From: RDXT01 sp033765305
Lineage (GTDB): Bacteria > Bacteroidota > Bacteroidia > J057
Assembly (NCBI GenBank): GCA_033765305.1
Contig: JANRID010000056.1
Span: 18,994 to 82,993 of the forward strand
Direction of reading: 5' to 3'
Length of the DNA: 64,000 nt
Position 1 is the stretch's first letter, and each line of letters starts with the position of its first letter. A program made the translations under genes and the position numbers. Positions 52,069-60,629 of the stretch are shown in pieces. The notes below the pieces were generated by a model. That model was not told where the DNA came from, ran no database searches, and saw nothing but the letters and a program-made list of their open reading frames with translations.

Positions 52069-52578
52069 ATGCCCCACGCACCCGCGCGGGCCTTGCTCTT
52101 TGGGCCGAAGCTCCTGCACCGTCTGCTGCTCGCCGCAGCGGGCCTGCTCGGCTGGATGCCGCTCTCCGGCCAGATCCTCTGCCGGAACGAAACCCCGGGC
52201 CCGGTCTGGGCCGCATGGTGCTACTGGGATGCCGGCTCGGAATCCTGGGTCAGCCAGGGCTGGAAATACGTCGATCCCGGCGAGACCCTCGCCCTGCACC
52301 CCGGTCCGCTGCCTGCCGGCGGTCAGGTGTACCTGCACGCCCGCGACACCTCCGGCCACGAGTGGGGCCGCGGCCCGATTTTTATGGTGCATCCCTTCGC
52401 GCCGTTCGAGATTGCCGATCCCGGCTCGGCCCGCGAACCCTACGCCGGAGCGGAGTTTACGGAGATTCCCGTCCTCCCCAATGGCGAAGCCCTGATGGTG
52501 ATCCGCGCCCGCGAGGCCCGCAAGGTGCCCGACTGGGTCATGCGCTCGCGCGGCCTGCGTGTGCGCGGCAACGAATGA
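52069..52578 (+). CDS. DUF1036 domain protein, secreted
   Basis: The start at 52069 opens a basic and hydrophobic leader (LLFGPKLLHRLLLAAAGLLG, then WMPLSGQ), probably a signal peptide. The product has 169 residues. The mature domain (CRNETPGPVWAAWCYWDAGS, then WVSQGWKYVDPGETLAL) carries the DUF1036 pattern: an N-terminal cysteine followed by VAWCYWD and QGWKYVDPG. DUF1036 has no assigned function. The longer frame from 51952 would overlap dinB's end and is not preferred. Confidence 0.75.
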   Translation: MPHAPARALLFGPKLLHRLLLAAAGLLGWMPLSGQILCRNETPGPVWAAWCYWDAGSESWVSQGWKYVDPGETLALHPGPLPAGGQVYLHARDTSGHEWGRGPIFMVHPFAPFEIADPGSAREPYAGAEFTEIPVLPNGEALMVIRAREARKVPDWVMRSRGLRVRGNE

Positions 52579-52635
52579 TCGGGCGGAATCTCGGGGGAAT
52601 TTGCTAGCTTGAGCAGACCTAATTCAGGACTACCT

Positions 52636-54060
52636 ATGCGGAATCTCCCTCGCTACGGCCTGCTCGCGGCATCGCTCCTGCTGGCAGCCTGCAACTCCCC
52701 CAAGCCCGCTGCGCCCGCCGCCCAGGCGGAGCCCCCGGCTGCCGACTACCTCCACGAATCCCGGGAAGCCTTCGACGCCCGCATGGCCTGGTGGCGCGAG
52801 GCGCGCTTCGGCATGTTCATCCACTGGGGCCCCTATGCTGTCGCCGGCGGCTACCACGACGGCAAGGCGGTGCCCGGCATCGGCGAATGGATCATGCACC
52901 ATGCCGCCATCCCCGTCGAGGCCTATGAAACCCAGTATTCCCGCAATTTCAACCCCACGAAGTACGACCCCGACGAGTGGGCCCGCATCGCCAAAGACGC
53001 GGGGATGAAGTACATCGTCATCACCAGCAAGCACCACGACGGCTTCGCTCTGTGGAATTCCGAGGTATCGGGCTATGACGCCGTGGACTTCGCGCCCATC
53101 GCCACAGACCTCCTCCAGCCGCTCAAAGCCGCCTGCGACCGCGAAGGCATCCGCTTCAGCGTATATCACTCCATCATGGACTGGCACCATCCGGATGCCC
53201 AGGCGCCCTTTTTCCCCAACTACAACGACACTGAGCGCTCCAACCCGCAGTTTCCCCGCTATGTGGAGCAGTACCTCAAGCCGCAGCTCCGCGAGCTGAT
53301 CACCCGCTACCAGCCCGCCATTCTCTGGTTTGACGGGGAATGGATCGGCGACTGGACCCACGAGCAGGGCCAGGATATGTACCAGTACGTCCGCAGCCTC
53401 AAGCCGGATATCCTCATCAACAACCGCGTGGACAAGGGCCGCCAGGGGATGCAGGGGATGAACAAGGACGACCAGCAGTACTTCGGCGACTTCGGCACGC
53501 CTGAGCAGGAAATCCTGCCCGGCATGAGCACCCTCGACTGGGAATCCTGCATGACGATGAACGACACCTGGGGCTTCAAGCGCGACGATGTCAACTGGAA
53601 ATCGGCGGAAACCCTGATCCACAACCTCGTGGACATCGTCTCCAAGGGCGGCAACTACCTCCTGAACGTCGGCCCGACGCCTGAAGGGGAGATCCCGGCG
53701 GCGAGCGTGGAGCGTCTGGCGGAAATGGGGGAATGGATGCGGGTCAACAGCGAAGCCATCTACGGCGGCGGCGCCTGGGAAACCTTCGGCGAAGGCGACA
53801 AAGTCCGCTACATCCGCAGCCGGGACGGGCAGCATGTGTACGCCGTGAGCCTGGGATGGCCGGGCAAGCAGCTGAAGCTGAGCGCCGTGAAGCCCGCCGA
53901 AGGCGCGCAGGTCTCCCTGCTCGGCGAGGACGGGCCGGTGAGCTGGGACTATGCCAAAAACCAGCTCGTGCTCACCATGCCGCCGGACCTGGCCCGCGAC
54001 GCCTCGAAGCGGCCCTGCAAATACGCGTTCGTGTTCAAGATTCCCGTGCAGAAGCCCTGA
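52636..54060 (+). CDS. Alpha-L-fucosidase, GH29, lipoprotein
   Basis: The start at 52636 gives a lipoprotein signal (MRNLPRYGLLAASLLLAAC, lipidated Cys19) and 474 residues. The GH29 catalytic barrel has the expected RFGMFIHWGPYAVAG start, the KYIVITSKHHDGFALWNS strand and the nucleophile Asp233 in LWFDGEW. Then come the GGNYLLNVGPTPEG loop and a small beta-sandwich domain. It removes alpha-linked fucose from glycans at the cell surface or periplasm. It is a stand-alone gene with a strong terminator. Confidence 0.94.
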   Translation: MRNLPRYGLLAASLLLAACNSPKPAAPAAQAEPPAADYLHESREAFDARMAWWREARFGMFIHWGPYAVAGGYHDGKAVPGIGEWIMHHAAIPVEAYETQYSRNFNPTKYDPDEWARIAKDAGMKYIVITSKHHDGFALWNSEVSGYDAVDFAPIATDLLQPLKAACDREGIRFSVYHSIMDWHHPDAQAPFFPNYNDTERSNPQFPRYVEQYLKPQLRELITRYQPAILWFDGEWIGDWTHEQGQDMYQYVRSLKPDILINNRVDKGRQGMQGMNKDDQQYFGDFGTPEQEILPGMSTLDWESCMTMNDTWGFKRDDVNWKSAETLIHNLVDIVSKGGNYLLNVGPTPEGEIPAASVERLAEMGEWMRVNSEAIYGGGAWETFGEGDKVRYIRSRDGQHVYAVSLGWPGKQLKLSAVKPAEGAQVSLLGEDGPVSWDYAKNQLVLTMPPDLARDASKRPCKYAFVFKIPVQKP

Positions 54061-54076
54061 GGCGGCTGCATCTCCT

Positions 54077-54111
54077 GCCTGCCGGTCCGGAAGGGTTCCG
54101 GGCCGGCAGGC
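54077..54111 (+). terminator. Long hairpin terminator of the fucosidase gene
   Basis: Two 16-base arms (54077-54092 and 54096-54111) pair with one T-G wobble around the 3-base loop GGG. They begin 17 bases past the stop at 54060. Confidence 0.75.
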
Positions 54112-54191
54112 GGCATGCTGTGCCGAACCCTCCGGGCTGATTTTCCGTATACAGCGTTCTGCTGAGTTCGGCGCCTTGCAGCCCCCAGGGC

Positions 54192-55016
54192 GTGTCCAGC
54201 TTCCTGCCATTCCGCACAGCCGTGAACCCTGGTTCCAAATACGGACGCACCCTGCACGCACAGATCAGCCTGGGCAGCACCTCGGACGACCGCTTCATGC
54301 CGGACGGCTACGTGCGGGCCTTTGCGGAGCTGGATCTGGTCGTTACGGAAAAACTCGACGGACAGAACACCTGCTTCAGCCGCGAGGGCGTATGGGCACG
54401 TTCGCATGCCAGCCCCACGGCGCACCCCTGGGACAAGCCCATGCGCGAGCGCTGGGAGCTGATCCGGCATGACCTCGGCGACCTGGAGCTGTTCGGCGAA
54501 AACCTCTATGGCATCCATTCCATCGAATACCGGAAGCTGGAGTCGTATTACTACGTCTTTGCTGTACGGCAGGGCACGCGCTGGCTCTCCTGGGAGGAGG
54601 TATGCTTCTATGCCGCGCTCTTCGGCTTCCCCGTCGTGCCCGAGCTGCCCTTCCCGGAGCCGCTGGCGGGCTGTTTCGATTCAGGACTGTCTGAAAACCA
54701 GGTGCTCCGGAATTGGCTTGCCCGCAACCTCGGCATGTCCTGGGAGCAATGGACGGAAACGGCGGGCAGCCTCGGCGGCTGGGATCCGGTGAAGGGTGCC
54801 CCCGCCTGCGAAGGGCTGGTGGTCCGCAGCCGGGCCGGATTCGGGGGCGGCGGAGATCTGCTGCCCGTCGCCGGCAACGAATTCAGCCGGCTCTTCAAGC
54901 TGGTGCGCAGCCGCCACGTGACCACCGGCACCCATTGGACCAAAACCTGGAAGCCTGCCCGGCTGACCGATTACGAAACCTGGAACTGGCATAGCTATGC
55001 CTATTTAAGCGCTTGA
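54192..55016 (+). CDS. ATP-dependent RNA ligase (sealing half of an RNA-repair cassette)
   Basis: The frame starts at a GTG at 54192, because the conserved opening KYGRTLHAQISLGSTSDDRF precedes the first internal ATG at residue 36. The product is 274 residues. Nucleotidyltransferase motifs are in order: I, VTEKLDGQNT with the adenylated Lys54; III, ELFGENLYG (99-107); IIIa, YYYVFAVR (119-126); IV, EGLVVRS (207-213); V, LFKLVR (234-239). It should use ATP to join 5'-phosphate and 3'-hydroxyl RNA ends. It ends 2 bases before the HD-Pnk gene, so the two genes form one unit. The GTG start is not supported by a strong ribosome-binding site. Confidence 0.9.
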   Translation: MSSFLPFRTAVNPGSKYGRTLHAQISLGSTSDDRFMPDGYVRAFAELDLVVTEKLDGQNTCFSREGVWARSHASPTAHPWDKPMRERWELIRHDLGDLELFGENLYGIHSIEYRKLESYYYVFAVRQGTRWLSWEEVCFYAALFGFPVVPELPFPEPLAGCFDSGLSENQVLRNWLARNLGMSWEQWTETAGSLGGWDPVKGAPACEGLVVRSRAGFGGGGDLLPVAGNEFSRLFKLVRSRHVTTGTHWTKTWKPARLTDYETWNWHSYAYLSA

Positions 55017-55018
55017 TT

Positions 55019-56149
55019 ATGTGGCAGTTTCCCTATTACACCCCCGGCCATGCCCTGCCCTGGGAGCAGATGGACCGCGAGCTGGACTGGCTCCGGGAGA
55101 TGCGCGGCGTGCCGCAGGACCCCGTCTGGCACGGGGAGGGCGACGTGCATACCCACACGCGGATGGTGGCGGAGGCGCTGACGGAGCTGGGGGAATTTCA
55201 GGCGCTTCCGGCGGACCGGCAGCACATGCTGCTGGCGGCGGCCCTGCTGCACGACGTGGAAAAGCGCTCCACGACGGTCACGGAGCTGATCGAGGGCGAG
55301 GAGCGCATCACGGCGCCGGGGCATGCGCGCAGGGGCGCACAGACGGCCCGCGACTGGCTGTACCGGGCCTGTCCGGCGCCCTTCGCGGTGCGCGAAGCCA
55401 TCGTACAGCTCGTGCGCCTGCATGCCCTGCCGCTGCACGCCATCGAAAAGCCGGACCCCCGCCAGGCGGTCATCACGGCCAGCTGCCTCACCGACACTGC
55501 CCTGCTGGGCCTGCTGGCCCGCGCCGACGTGCTGGGGCGCATCGCGCCGGACCAGGAAAAGCTCCTGCTGCATGCGGCGCTCTTCGAGGAGCTGTGCAAA
55601 GAGCACGAATGCTACGGGCAGGCCCGGGCCTTCCCCTCCGCATACGGGCGATGGCTGTACCTCAACCGCGACGGATATGCGCCTGATTACGAGCCCTATG
55701 AGGACCACCGCTTCGAGGTGGTGATCCTCAGCGGGCTGCCCGGCGCCGGCAAGGACCGCTACCTGCGGCAGCTGCCGGACCTGCCGGTGATCTCGCTCGA
55801 CGACATCCGGCGGGAGCTGAAGATCGACCCCGCCGACCGGCGGCGGAACGGGCAGGCGGTGCAGCTCGGCAAGGAGCGCGCACGCGAGCTGCTGCGCAGG
55901 CGGCAGGGCTTTGTCTTCAACGCCACCAACGTCACGGCGGAGCTGCGCGGCATCTGGATCTCGCTCTGCCTGGAGTACAAGGCGCGGGTGCGCATCGTGT
56001 ACATCGAAGTGCCGTACCGGCAGCTCCTCCGGCAGAATGCCGAGCGGGAGCACCCGGTGCCGGCCTCTACGCTGGAGCGCCTGATCCTCAAGCTCGAACC
56101 GCCCACCGTGCTCGAAGCCCACACCGTGGAGCATATCACGGAGGGGTGA
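55019..56149 (+). CDS. HD-Pnk: HD phosphoesterase fused to polynucleotide 5'-kinase
   Basis: The ATG at 55019 (MWQFPYYTPGHALPWEQMDR) gives 376 residues. The N-terminal half is an HD domain: histidines 44 and 46 (HTHTRM), His78-Asp79 (LLHDVEK) and His102 (GHARRG). It would remove 3'-phosphate or 2',3'-cyclic phosphate. The C-terminal half is a P-loop kinase with Walker A GLPGAGKD (239-246), the catalytic Asp261 region (SLDDIRREL) and an Arg/Asn lid region (RRQGFVFNATNVT). This is the layout of the HD-Pnk family characterised from Runella slithyformis. The residue after the Walker A Lys is Asp rather than Ser/Thr, followed by Arg-Tyr. With the ligase just upstream it can heal both RNA ends before sealing. 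Confidence 0.9.
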   Translation: MWQFPYYTPGHALPWEQMDRELDWLREMRGVPQDPVWHGEGDVHTHTRMVAEALTELGEFQALPADRQHMLLAAALLHDVEKRSTTVTELIEGEERITAPGHARRGAQTARDWLYRACPAPFAVREAIVQLVRLHALPLHAIEKPDPRQAVITASCLTDTALLGLLARADVLGRIAPDQEKLLLHAALFEELCKEHECYGQARAFPSAYGRWLYLNRDGYAPDYEPYEDHRFEVVILSGLPGAGKDRYLRQLPDLPVISLDDIRRELKIDPADRRRNGQAVQLGKERARELLRRRQGFVFNATNVTAELRGIWISLCLEYKARVRIVYIEVPYRQLLRQNAEREHPVPASTLERLILKLEPPTVLEAHTVEHITEG

Positions 56150-56237
56150 GAAAACAGCAGGTGGAAGCAGGCGGAAGTTGCACGGGCGGCAGCGGGCGTG
56201 TATCTTGGGGGAAAGCAAACGGATCCATCCTACCGGC

Positions 56238-56897
56238 ATGAAAACCGATGTATATATCCCGGCGACTTTCGAGCAGCTGCTCGGCGGGCGGCCTTTTCTG
56301 GATGTAGGCGGGCAACTGCTGTACCGCCGGGACGATGCGTATGTGCTGACGCATATTTCCCCTGCGGCAGACTATACCGTGGAAGACTACCTGCGCCTGC
56401 CTGAAGGAGCGCCATTCCAGCTGATTCACGCCAAGCTCGTCTATATACCTGCCCCTACGGTGCAGCACCAGCGGATTGCCGGGCGGCTGCATGCTGCCGT
56501 ATTTGCCTTTGCCGAATCCGCGCAGTGCGGAGAGGTGCTGATGTCGCCAGTCGATGTGCAGCTGGATGCGCAGCATGTGCTGCAGCCCGATCTGCTGTTC
56601 GTATCGCGCGGGCGTCTCGGAATCATCGGCGACCGCGTCACCGGCGCGCCCGATCTGGTAGCCGAAGTGCTGTCGCCGGCCACAGCAGCGTATGACAAAA
56701 TCGGGAAGCGCATAGCCTATGGCCGGGCCGGCGTGCAGGAGTACTGGCTGGTATCGCCTGAAGAGCGCCTCGTCGAAGTATTCGTACAGCAAGGAGGCGA
56801 ACTGATCTGGCAGGCGGCGCTCAGCCTGGGAGATACGCTGCGCACGCCCCTGCTGCCGGGCTGGTCGCTGGACTTGGAGCGGCTGTTTGGGAGCTGA
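56238..56897 (+). CDS. Uma2 family putative endonuclease
   Basis: The start at 56238 (MKTDVYIPATFEQLLGGRPF) gives 219 residues. Residues 40 onward match the Uma2/DUF820 fold of the PD-(D/E)XK nuclease superfamily: YTVEDYLRLPEGAPFQLIHA, then QPDLLFVSR, GAPDLVAEVLSP and VQEYWLV. Asp in QPDLLFV and Glu in VAEVLSP are the likely metal ligands. Uma2 proteins are widespread in cyanobacteria and Bacteroidota, have unknown targets, and are prone to duplication. The gene is 88 bases after the HD-Pnk gene and convergent with another Uma2 gene. Confidence 0.88.
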   Translation: MKTDVYIPATFEQLLGGRPFLDVGGQLLYRRDDAYVLTHISPAADYTVEDYLRLPEGAPFQLIHAKLVYIPAPTVQHQRIAGRLHAAVFAFAESAQCGEVLMSPVDVQLDAQHVLQPDLLFVSRGRLGIIGDRVTGAPDLVAEVLSPATAAYDKIGKRIAYGRAGVQEYWLVSPEERLVEVFVQQGGELIWQAALSLGDTLRTPLLPGWSLDLERLFGS

Positions 56898-56921
56898 CGG
56901 CCAGGCCCCGACCGGCGGGCG

Positions 56922-56951
56922 GAATGGCTCCGCCTGACCGGAAGCAGCCCG
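56922..56951. terminator. Hairpin between the two Uma2 genes
   Basis: GGCGGA (56928-56933) and TCCGCC (56939-56944) form a 6-base stem around a 5-base loop, extended by an outer CCGG/CCGG pairing. The position, between convergent stops at 56897 and 56955, suggests a shared terminator, but there is no T run. Confidence 0.45.
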
Positions 56952-56954
56952 GAT

Positions 56955-57569
56955 TTACTCCCCGTACAGCGCTGCGGCTTCTTCGGCCTCGCTTACTTCC
57001 GGATCGAGGGTAATGCCGGCATATAGGTCGCCCAGGCGCAGGGAGATGCCCAGCTCAGGCAGCTCGATGCAGTCGTCGGGGGACTCGAAGAAGCGGATGT
57101 CCCACAAGCCGCCGTCCTGGCGGCAGTAGTGATGCACACTCATGGCCTCCTGCTCGGCCAGCAGATAGTGCCGGAGCGAAGGGAGTTTGAAGTATTCGCG
57201 CTGCTTGAAGCGCATCTGGCGGTGGGTATTCGTCTTGGACAGCACCTCCAGGATCAGAAAGGGGCTGCGCACGCCGTTCCGGGTCTGGAGGTCGAAGGGG
57301 TGGCAGGTCGCCGTCAGATCGGGGTAGAGGTAGCGATCGCTGCGGTGGCGGAAGAGCTTGACCGTTTCGCTGAAAACGCCGCATCCCTGTGCGTCCAGGC
57401 CGGCCCGGAGCGCGATGTATGCGTTGCCAATCATCTGGTTATGCCGGTTGGTCGCGCCCGACATTGCGACGATCTCGCCGTCGTGGTATTCGTAGCGTTC
57501 CTCGCTTTGGGCTTCGAGTTCCAGGTAGGCTTCCCAGCTGAGTTCGTAGGGCACGGATGGATAGGACAT
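56955..57569 (-). CDS. Uma2 family putative endonuclease, second copy
   Basis: The ATG at 57569 (MSYPSVPYELSWEAYLELEA) gives 204 residues; the 14 residues ahead of it in the longest frame look non-coding. The Uma2 pattern is present: RYEYHDGEIVAMSGATNRHN, YLYPDLTATCHP, SPFLILEVLS and LRHYLLAEQEAM. Asp in YPDL and Glu in ILEVLS are the likely metal ligands. This protein is only distantly similar to the convergent copy at 56238 and so is not a recent duplicate. Confidence 0.9.
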   Translation of the reverse strand: MSYPSVPYELSWEAYLELEAQSEERYEYHDGEIVAMSGATNRHNQMIGNAYIALRAGLDAQGCGVFSETVKLFRHRSDRYLYPDLTATCHPFDLQTRNGVRSPFLILEVLSKTNTHRQMRFKQREYFKLPSLRHYLLAEQEAMSVHHYCRQDGGLWDIRFFESPDDCIELPELGISLRLGDLYAGITLDPEVSEAEEAAALYGE

Positions 57570-57614
57570 AACGGATCCGGTTGGGAAACCAAGATACGGA
57601 ATATCCGGCAATCC

Positions 57615-57648
57615 GCCAGCGGCTGCGCAGGGTCCCGCAGCCGCTGGC
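57615..57648 (-). terminator. Hairpin terminator of the outer-membrane receptor gene
   Basis: GCCAGCGGCTGC (57615-57626) and GCAGCCGCTGGC (57637-57648) form a perfect 12-base stem with a 10-base loop. It lies only 5 bases past the minus-strand stop at 57654. Confidence 0.7.
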
Positions 57649-57653
57649 AGGAC

Positions 57654-60080
57654 TTATTTCGTGCTCACATCATCGTTCCGGATTCCCCGGCGGCTTTTCC
57701 GCACGCCTTCGCGCAGCTCGCCGAAGGTGTACTGCGCCGAGCAGCTGAAGCTGCGGAAATACTCGCGCGTCGTGCTGCTTTCCGCAAAATCCAGCCCTTC
57801 GATCAGGAGAATCTGATCCCGGAACCTCCGGAGGGGGTTGCTGACGCTGGCCGAAAGGGTGAACCGGTCGCGGAACAGGGTTTTATTGAGGCCCAGGGAC
57901 GAGGCAATCAGCCCGTTCTGCGTGCCTTGGAACGCGCTGGGGCTGGGGCTGCTGAAGGTCATGCTGCCGGAGGCGCTCCAGCCATGCCCGGCGTTCAGGC
58001 TGAATGAGGGCGCCGCATAGGCAGTCCACCAGGTATTGGCCAGCAGGGTGCCCTGCACCGTGCCGCCCAGGTCGAAATACAGGATATTGCCGTTCAGGCT
58101 CACGCTGAGCTGCTTGCTTACCGGCCACTGCAGGTATACATCCAGGCCGGTGCTGCTGCCTCGGCCGGTATTGGCATAGGTGACGCGGGTGACCTGGCGG
58201 GCCGCATCCAGCTCATACACCCGCAGGTCGAGGCTGCGGAAGAACGCATAGCTGAGCCCTGCGTTGAAGGTGAGGGCGCCGGAATAGCTGTAATTGAGCA
58301 TGAGCGTGTTCAGCAGCACCGGCCGCAGCTCCGGATTGCCGCTGGTTTCGATGCCGGGGTTGCTTTGGTCGACAAAAGGGTTGAGGCGCACGATGCTGGG
58401 GCGTCGGATGCGCTGGCTGAAGCCCCCTTGCAGCGACCCGTTCTTGAGCGTACGGCTCAGGATCAGGCTGGGAACCGGATTCAGGTACGTTTGCTCAAGC
58501 TCCGGCCCGGCCTGCCGGAAGCGGGCGGCTACCTGCGTAAGCTCCAGCCGCAGGCCGCCCGAAAAGCCCCAGTGCTCGCCCTGATAGAGGGCGTTGTGGT
58601 ACAGGCTGTACACTTGCTGCTGGTATGAGAAGGCATCGCTGCGCTCCGCGACAGGCTGATAATCAAGGGTAAGGGTGTCGAGCGTCTGATAATCGAAGCT
58701 GCTTCGGTTGCTGCGGCGGATGGCCTTGGCGCCAAATTCGAGGAGCATCTGGCGGAAGGGATGCACGTAATCGGCCTGGGCGGTATGCTCGCCGAACTGC
58801 TCCGCATTGTGCTGCCTGAAATCGGGCAGGAGAAAGGCGGTCCGGTTTGTAATGGAAGCTTCGGGCAGGTAGCGGGTGCCATGCGCCAGATAGCGGTACG
58901 CGCCCGTCAGCATGCGGCCTTTATGCTGCGGGAAGCTGTGCTGGAGGGTCAGCCCGGCATCCATGCCCTCGGCGCCGCGCTGTGTGCGGGTCTGAATGCG
59001 GTATCCGCTCAGCAGGCTATCCGCGGCCCGCAGGGCCGATTCCTGCTCCAGCTCGTCCGAATATGCATCGCCATATGCATTGAACTGCCCTGAAATCAGC
59101 CATTTCCGGCTGGGTTCCCAGCTCCATTCGGCCCCCAGATAGGCCGACCGGCCTGCACTTTCGCGGGTGCTGGCCTGGGACAGGACCGCAGGCAGGGGAC
59201 CTTCGGAAGTCCGCTGGTACACCGTAGGCACCAGCGGCGTGTAGTGCAGCGCGCCGCCTCCGTATGCCGACAGCGCAACGGTGCCTTTGCGCAGGGTCAG
59301 GTTCGCGCCGGAGCCGGGGCCGCCTGCCGGGAAGCGGTAATTCGCATTCCAGGAGCCCTGATAGCCGCTGTTCTGCTGCCGGAGGGTGATAATGTTGACA
59401 AGGCCGCTGAGCCCTTCCGCCTCATATCTTGCGGAGGGAATGGTGATCACCTCGATCCGCTGGACCGAGGCCGCCGGCAGGCTGCGCAGAAACGCCTCCG
59501 GATTCCGCTCCAGCGCGCCGCTGGGTTTTCCATTGAGCAAAAACCGGAACCCCGTACTGCCTTTGAGCAGGATGCGCCCTTCCGCATTGACCGACAGGTA
59601 GGGCACGCCGGGCAGCATCTCGAGGACATTGCGCCCGGCATGCGCCGGGTCGGCTTGCACATCATAGCTGATCATGCCCAGCCCCGGCTTTACGATGGGG
59701 CGCAGGCCCAGGATTTCCACCGCCTCCAGTGCGGGGTCCTGAGAGGCGATGCGGATGACGCCTGCATCGCGGGTCAGGCTGTCCGCGTCGTCTGCCAGCA
59801 GCAGGGGCAGGCGCAGGCTCCGGTAGCCCAGGCCCTGGACTGTCAAGAAATAGCTGCCCGGCGGCACGTCGGAAAAGGCAAACCGGCCCTGCCGGGTGAG
59901 CACGGCTTGCAGCACCGAATCGCGCCCGGATACGAGCCGTACGGTGAGGAAATCGGCAGCCGCTCCGCTGGCGGAGTCGGCTACGAGTCCGGTGACATGC
60001 AGATGGCGGGCTGTTTGCGCAAACAGCAAGGCCGGGCAGGCCAGGCATAGCACCCAGCTCAGCGTGAGGAGTTTGTACAT
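57654..60080 (-). CDS. TonB-dependent receptor-like outer-membrane beta-barrel protein (OMP_b-brl type)
   Basis: The start at 60080 (MYKLLTLSWVLCLACPALLF, then AQTARH) opens a signal peptide; the product is 808 residues. Residues about 25-110 form a carboxypeptidase-regulatory-like domain (RFAFSDVPPGSYFLTVQGLG). Residues about 130-225 form a plug domain with YDVQADPAHAGRNVLEMLPG, then RIEVITIPSARYEAEGLSGL. The rest is a 20-plus-strand barrel of the OMP_b-brl_3 kind. Such proteins take up substrates or partner with surface lipoproteins; the ligand is unknown and no SusD-like gene is adjacent. Confidence 0.9.
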   Translation of the reverse strand: MYKLLTLSWVLCLACPALLFAQTARHLHVTGLVADSASGAAADFLTVRLVSGRDSVLQAVLTRQGRFAFSDVPPGSYFLTVQGLGYRSLRLPLLLADDADSLTRDAGVIRIASQDPALEAVEILGLRPIVKPGLGMISYDVQADPAHAGRNVLEMLPGVPYLSVNAEGRILLKGSTGFRFLLNGKPSGALERNPEAFLRSLPAASVQRIEVITIPSARYEAEGLSGLVNIITLRQQNSGYQGSWNANYRFPAGGPGSGANLTLRKGTVALSAYGGGALHYTPLVPTVYQRTSEGPLPAVLSQASTRESAGRSAYLGAEWSWEPSRKWLISGQFNAYGDAYSDELEQESALRAADSLLSGYRIQTRTQRGAEGMDAGLTLQHSFPQHKGRMLTGAYRYLAHGTRYLPEASITNRTAFLLPDFRQHNAEQFGEHTAQADYVHPFRQMLLEFGAKAIRRSNRSSFDYQTLDTLTLDYQPVAERSDAFSYQQQVYSLYHNALYQGEHWGFSGGLRLELTQVAARFRQAGPELEQTYLNPVPSLILSRTLKNGSLQGGFSQRIRRPSIVRLNPFVDQSNPGIETSGNPELRPVLLNTLMLNYSYSGALTFNAGLSYAFFRSLDLRVYELDAARQVTRVTYANTGRGSSTGLDVYLQWPVSKQLSVSLNGNILYFDLGGTVQGTLLANTWWTAYAAPSFSLNAGHGWSASGSMTFSSPSPSAFQGTQNGLIASSLGLNKTLFRDRFTLSASVSNPLRRFRDQILLIEGLDFAESSTTREYFRSFSCSAQYTFGELREGVRKSRRGIRNDDVSTK

Positions 60081-60187
60081 GTTGGGATTGGTTGGTGGCG
60101 GAAGATGGAAGGGCAGGGAAATCAGGCCGGCGGCCTGAAGCAGGCGCCGGACAGACGGACATTGCACGAAAGGAGCCGGAATTCAGC

Positions 60188-60523
60188 TCAGGAAGCGGAG
60201 CGGCGGTTCAGGAAGTGGTACGCCAGGAATCCAGCGGAAAGAAATACGGCTTCGATGCCGTAGGGCAGCGGGGAATCGGCGCTGGCGGCGGGCAGGTATG
60301 CCAGGGTGATGAGCCCCAGACCGCCGGAAAAAAGTGCGAGGGCCCATTGCAGCGCAGGCTGCTGCGGAGCGCCCAGGCTGTCGAATGCCCGCTGCCGCGC
60401 CTCGTCCGACAGGCCGGCGTCCAGCAGCCGCCGCCGGATGTAGTACTGCAGCACCTGCGTAATGGTGCTGTTGAGGATCAGCAGGATCGCAATCAGGGTG
60501 ATAAAGGGAAGGAGCTGTTTCAT
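60188..60523 (-). CDS. Small membrane protein of unknown function
   Basis: The product is 111 residues with an N-terminal helix (LLPFITLIAILLILNSTITQ) and two more helices (about 57-78 and 88-105). The middle portion (RRRLLDAGLSDEARQRAFDS) is soluble and charged. It is just upstream of the receptor gene on the same strand with a 107-base gap and may be co-transcribed. No family was recognised. Confidence 0.6.
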   Translation of the reverse strand: MKQLLPFITLIAILLILNSTITQVLQYYIRRRLLDAGLSDEARQRAFDSLGAPQQPALQWALALFSGGLGLITLAYLPAASADSPLPYGIEAVFLSAGFLAYHFLNRRSAS

Positions 60524-60629
60524 ACGGTCTGAGCGGTTATCCGGGGAATGGGACCGCAGGCTGCTGGAAAATGTTGCAGCAGATGCATAAAACCTGTAAC
60601 CTTTGACCGGAACGGGTTGTCAACTGGGC

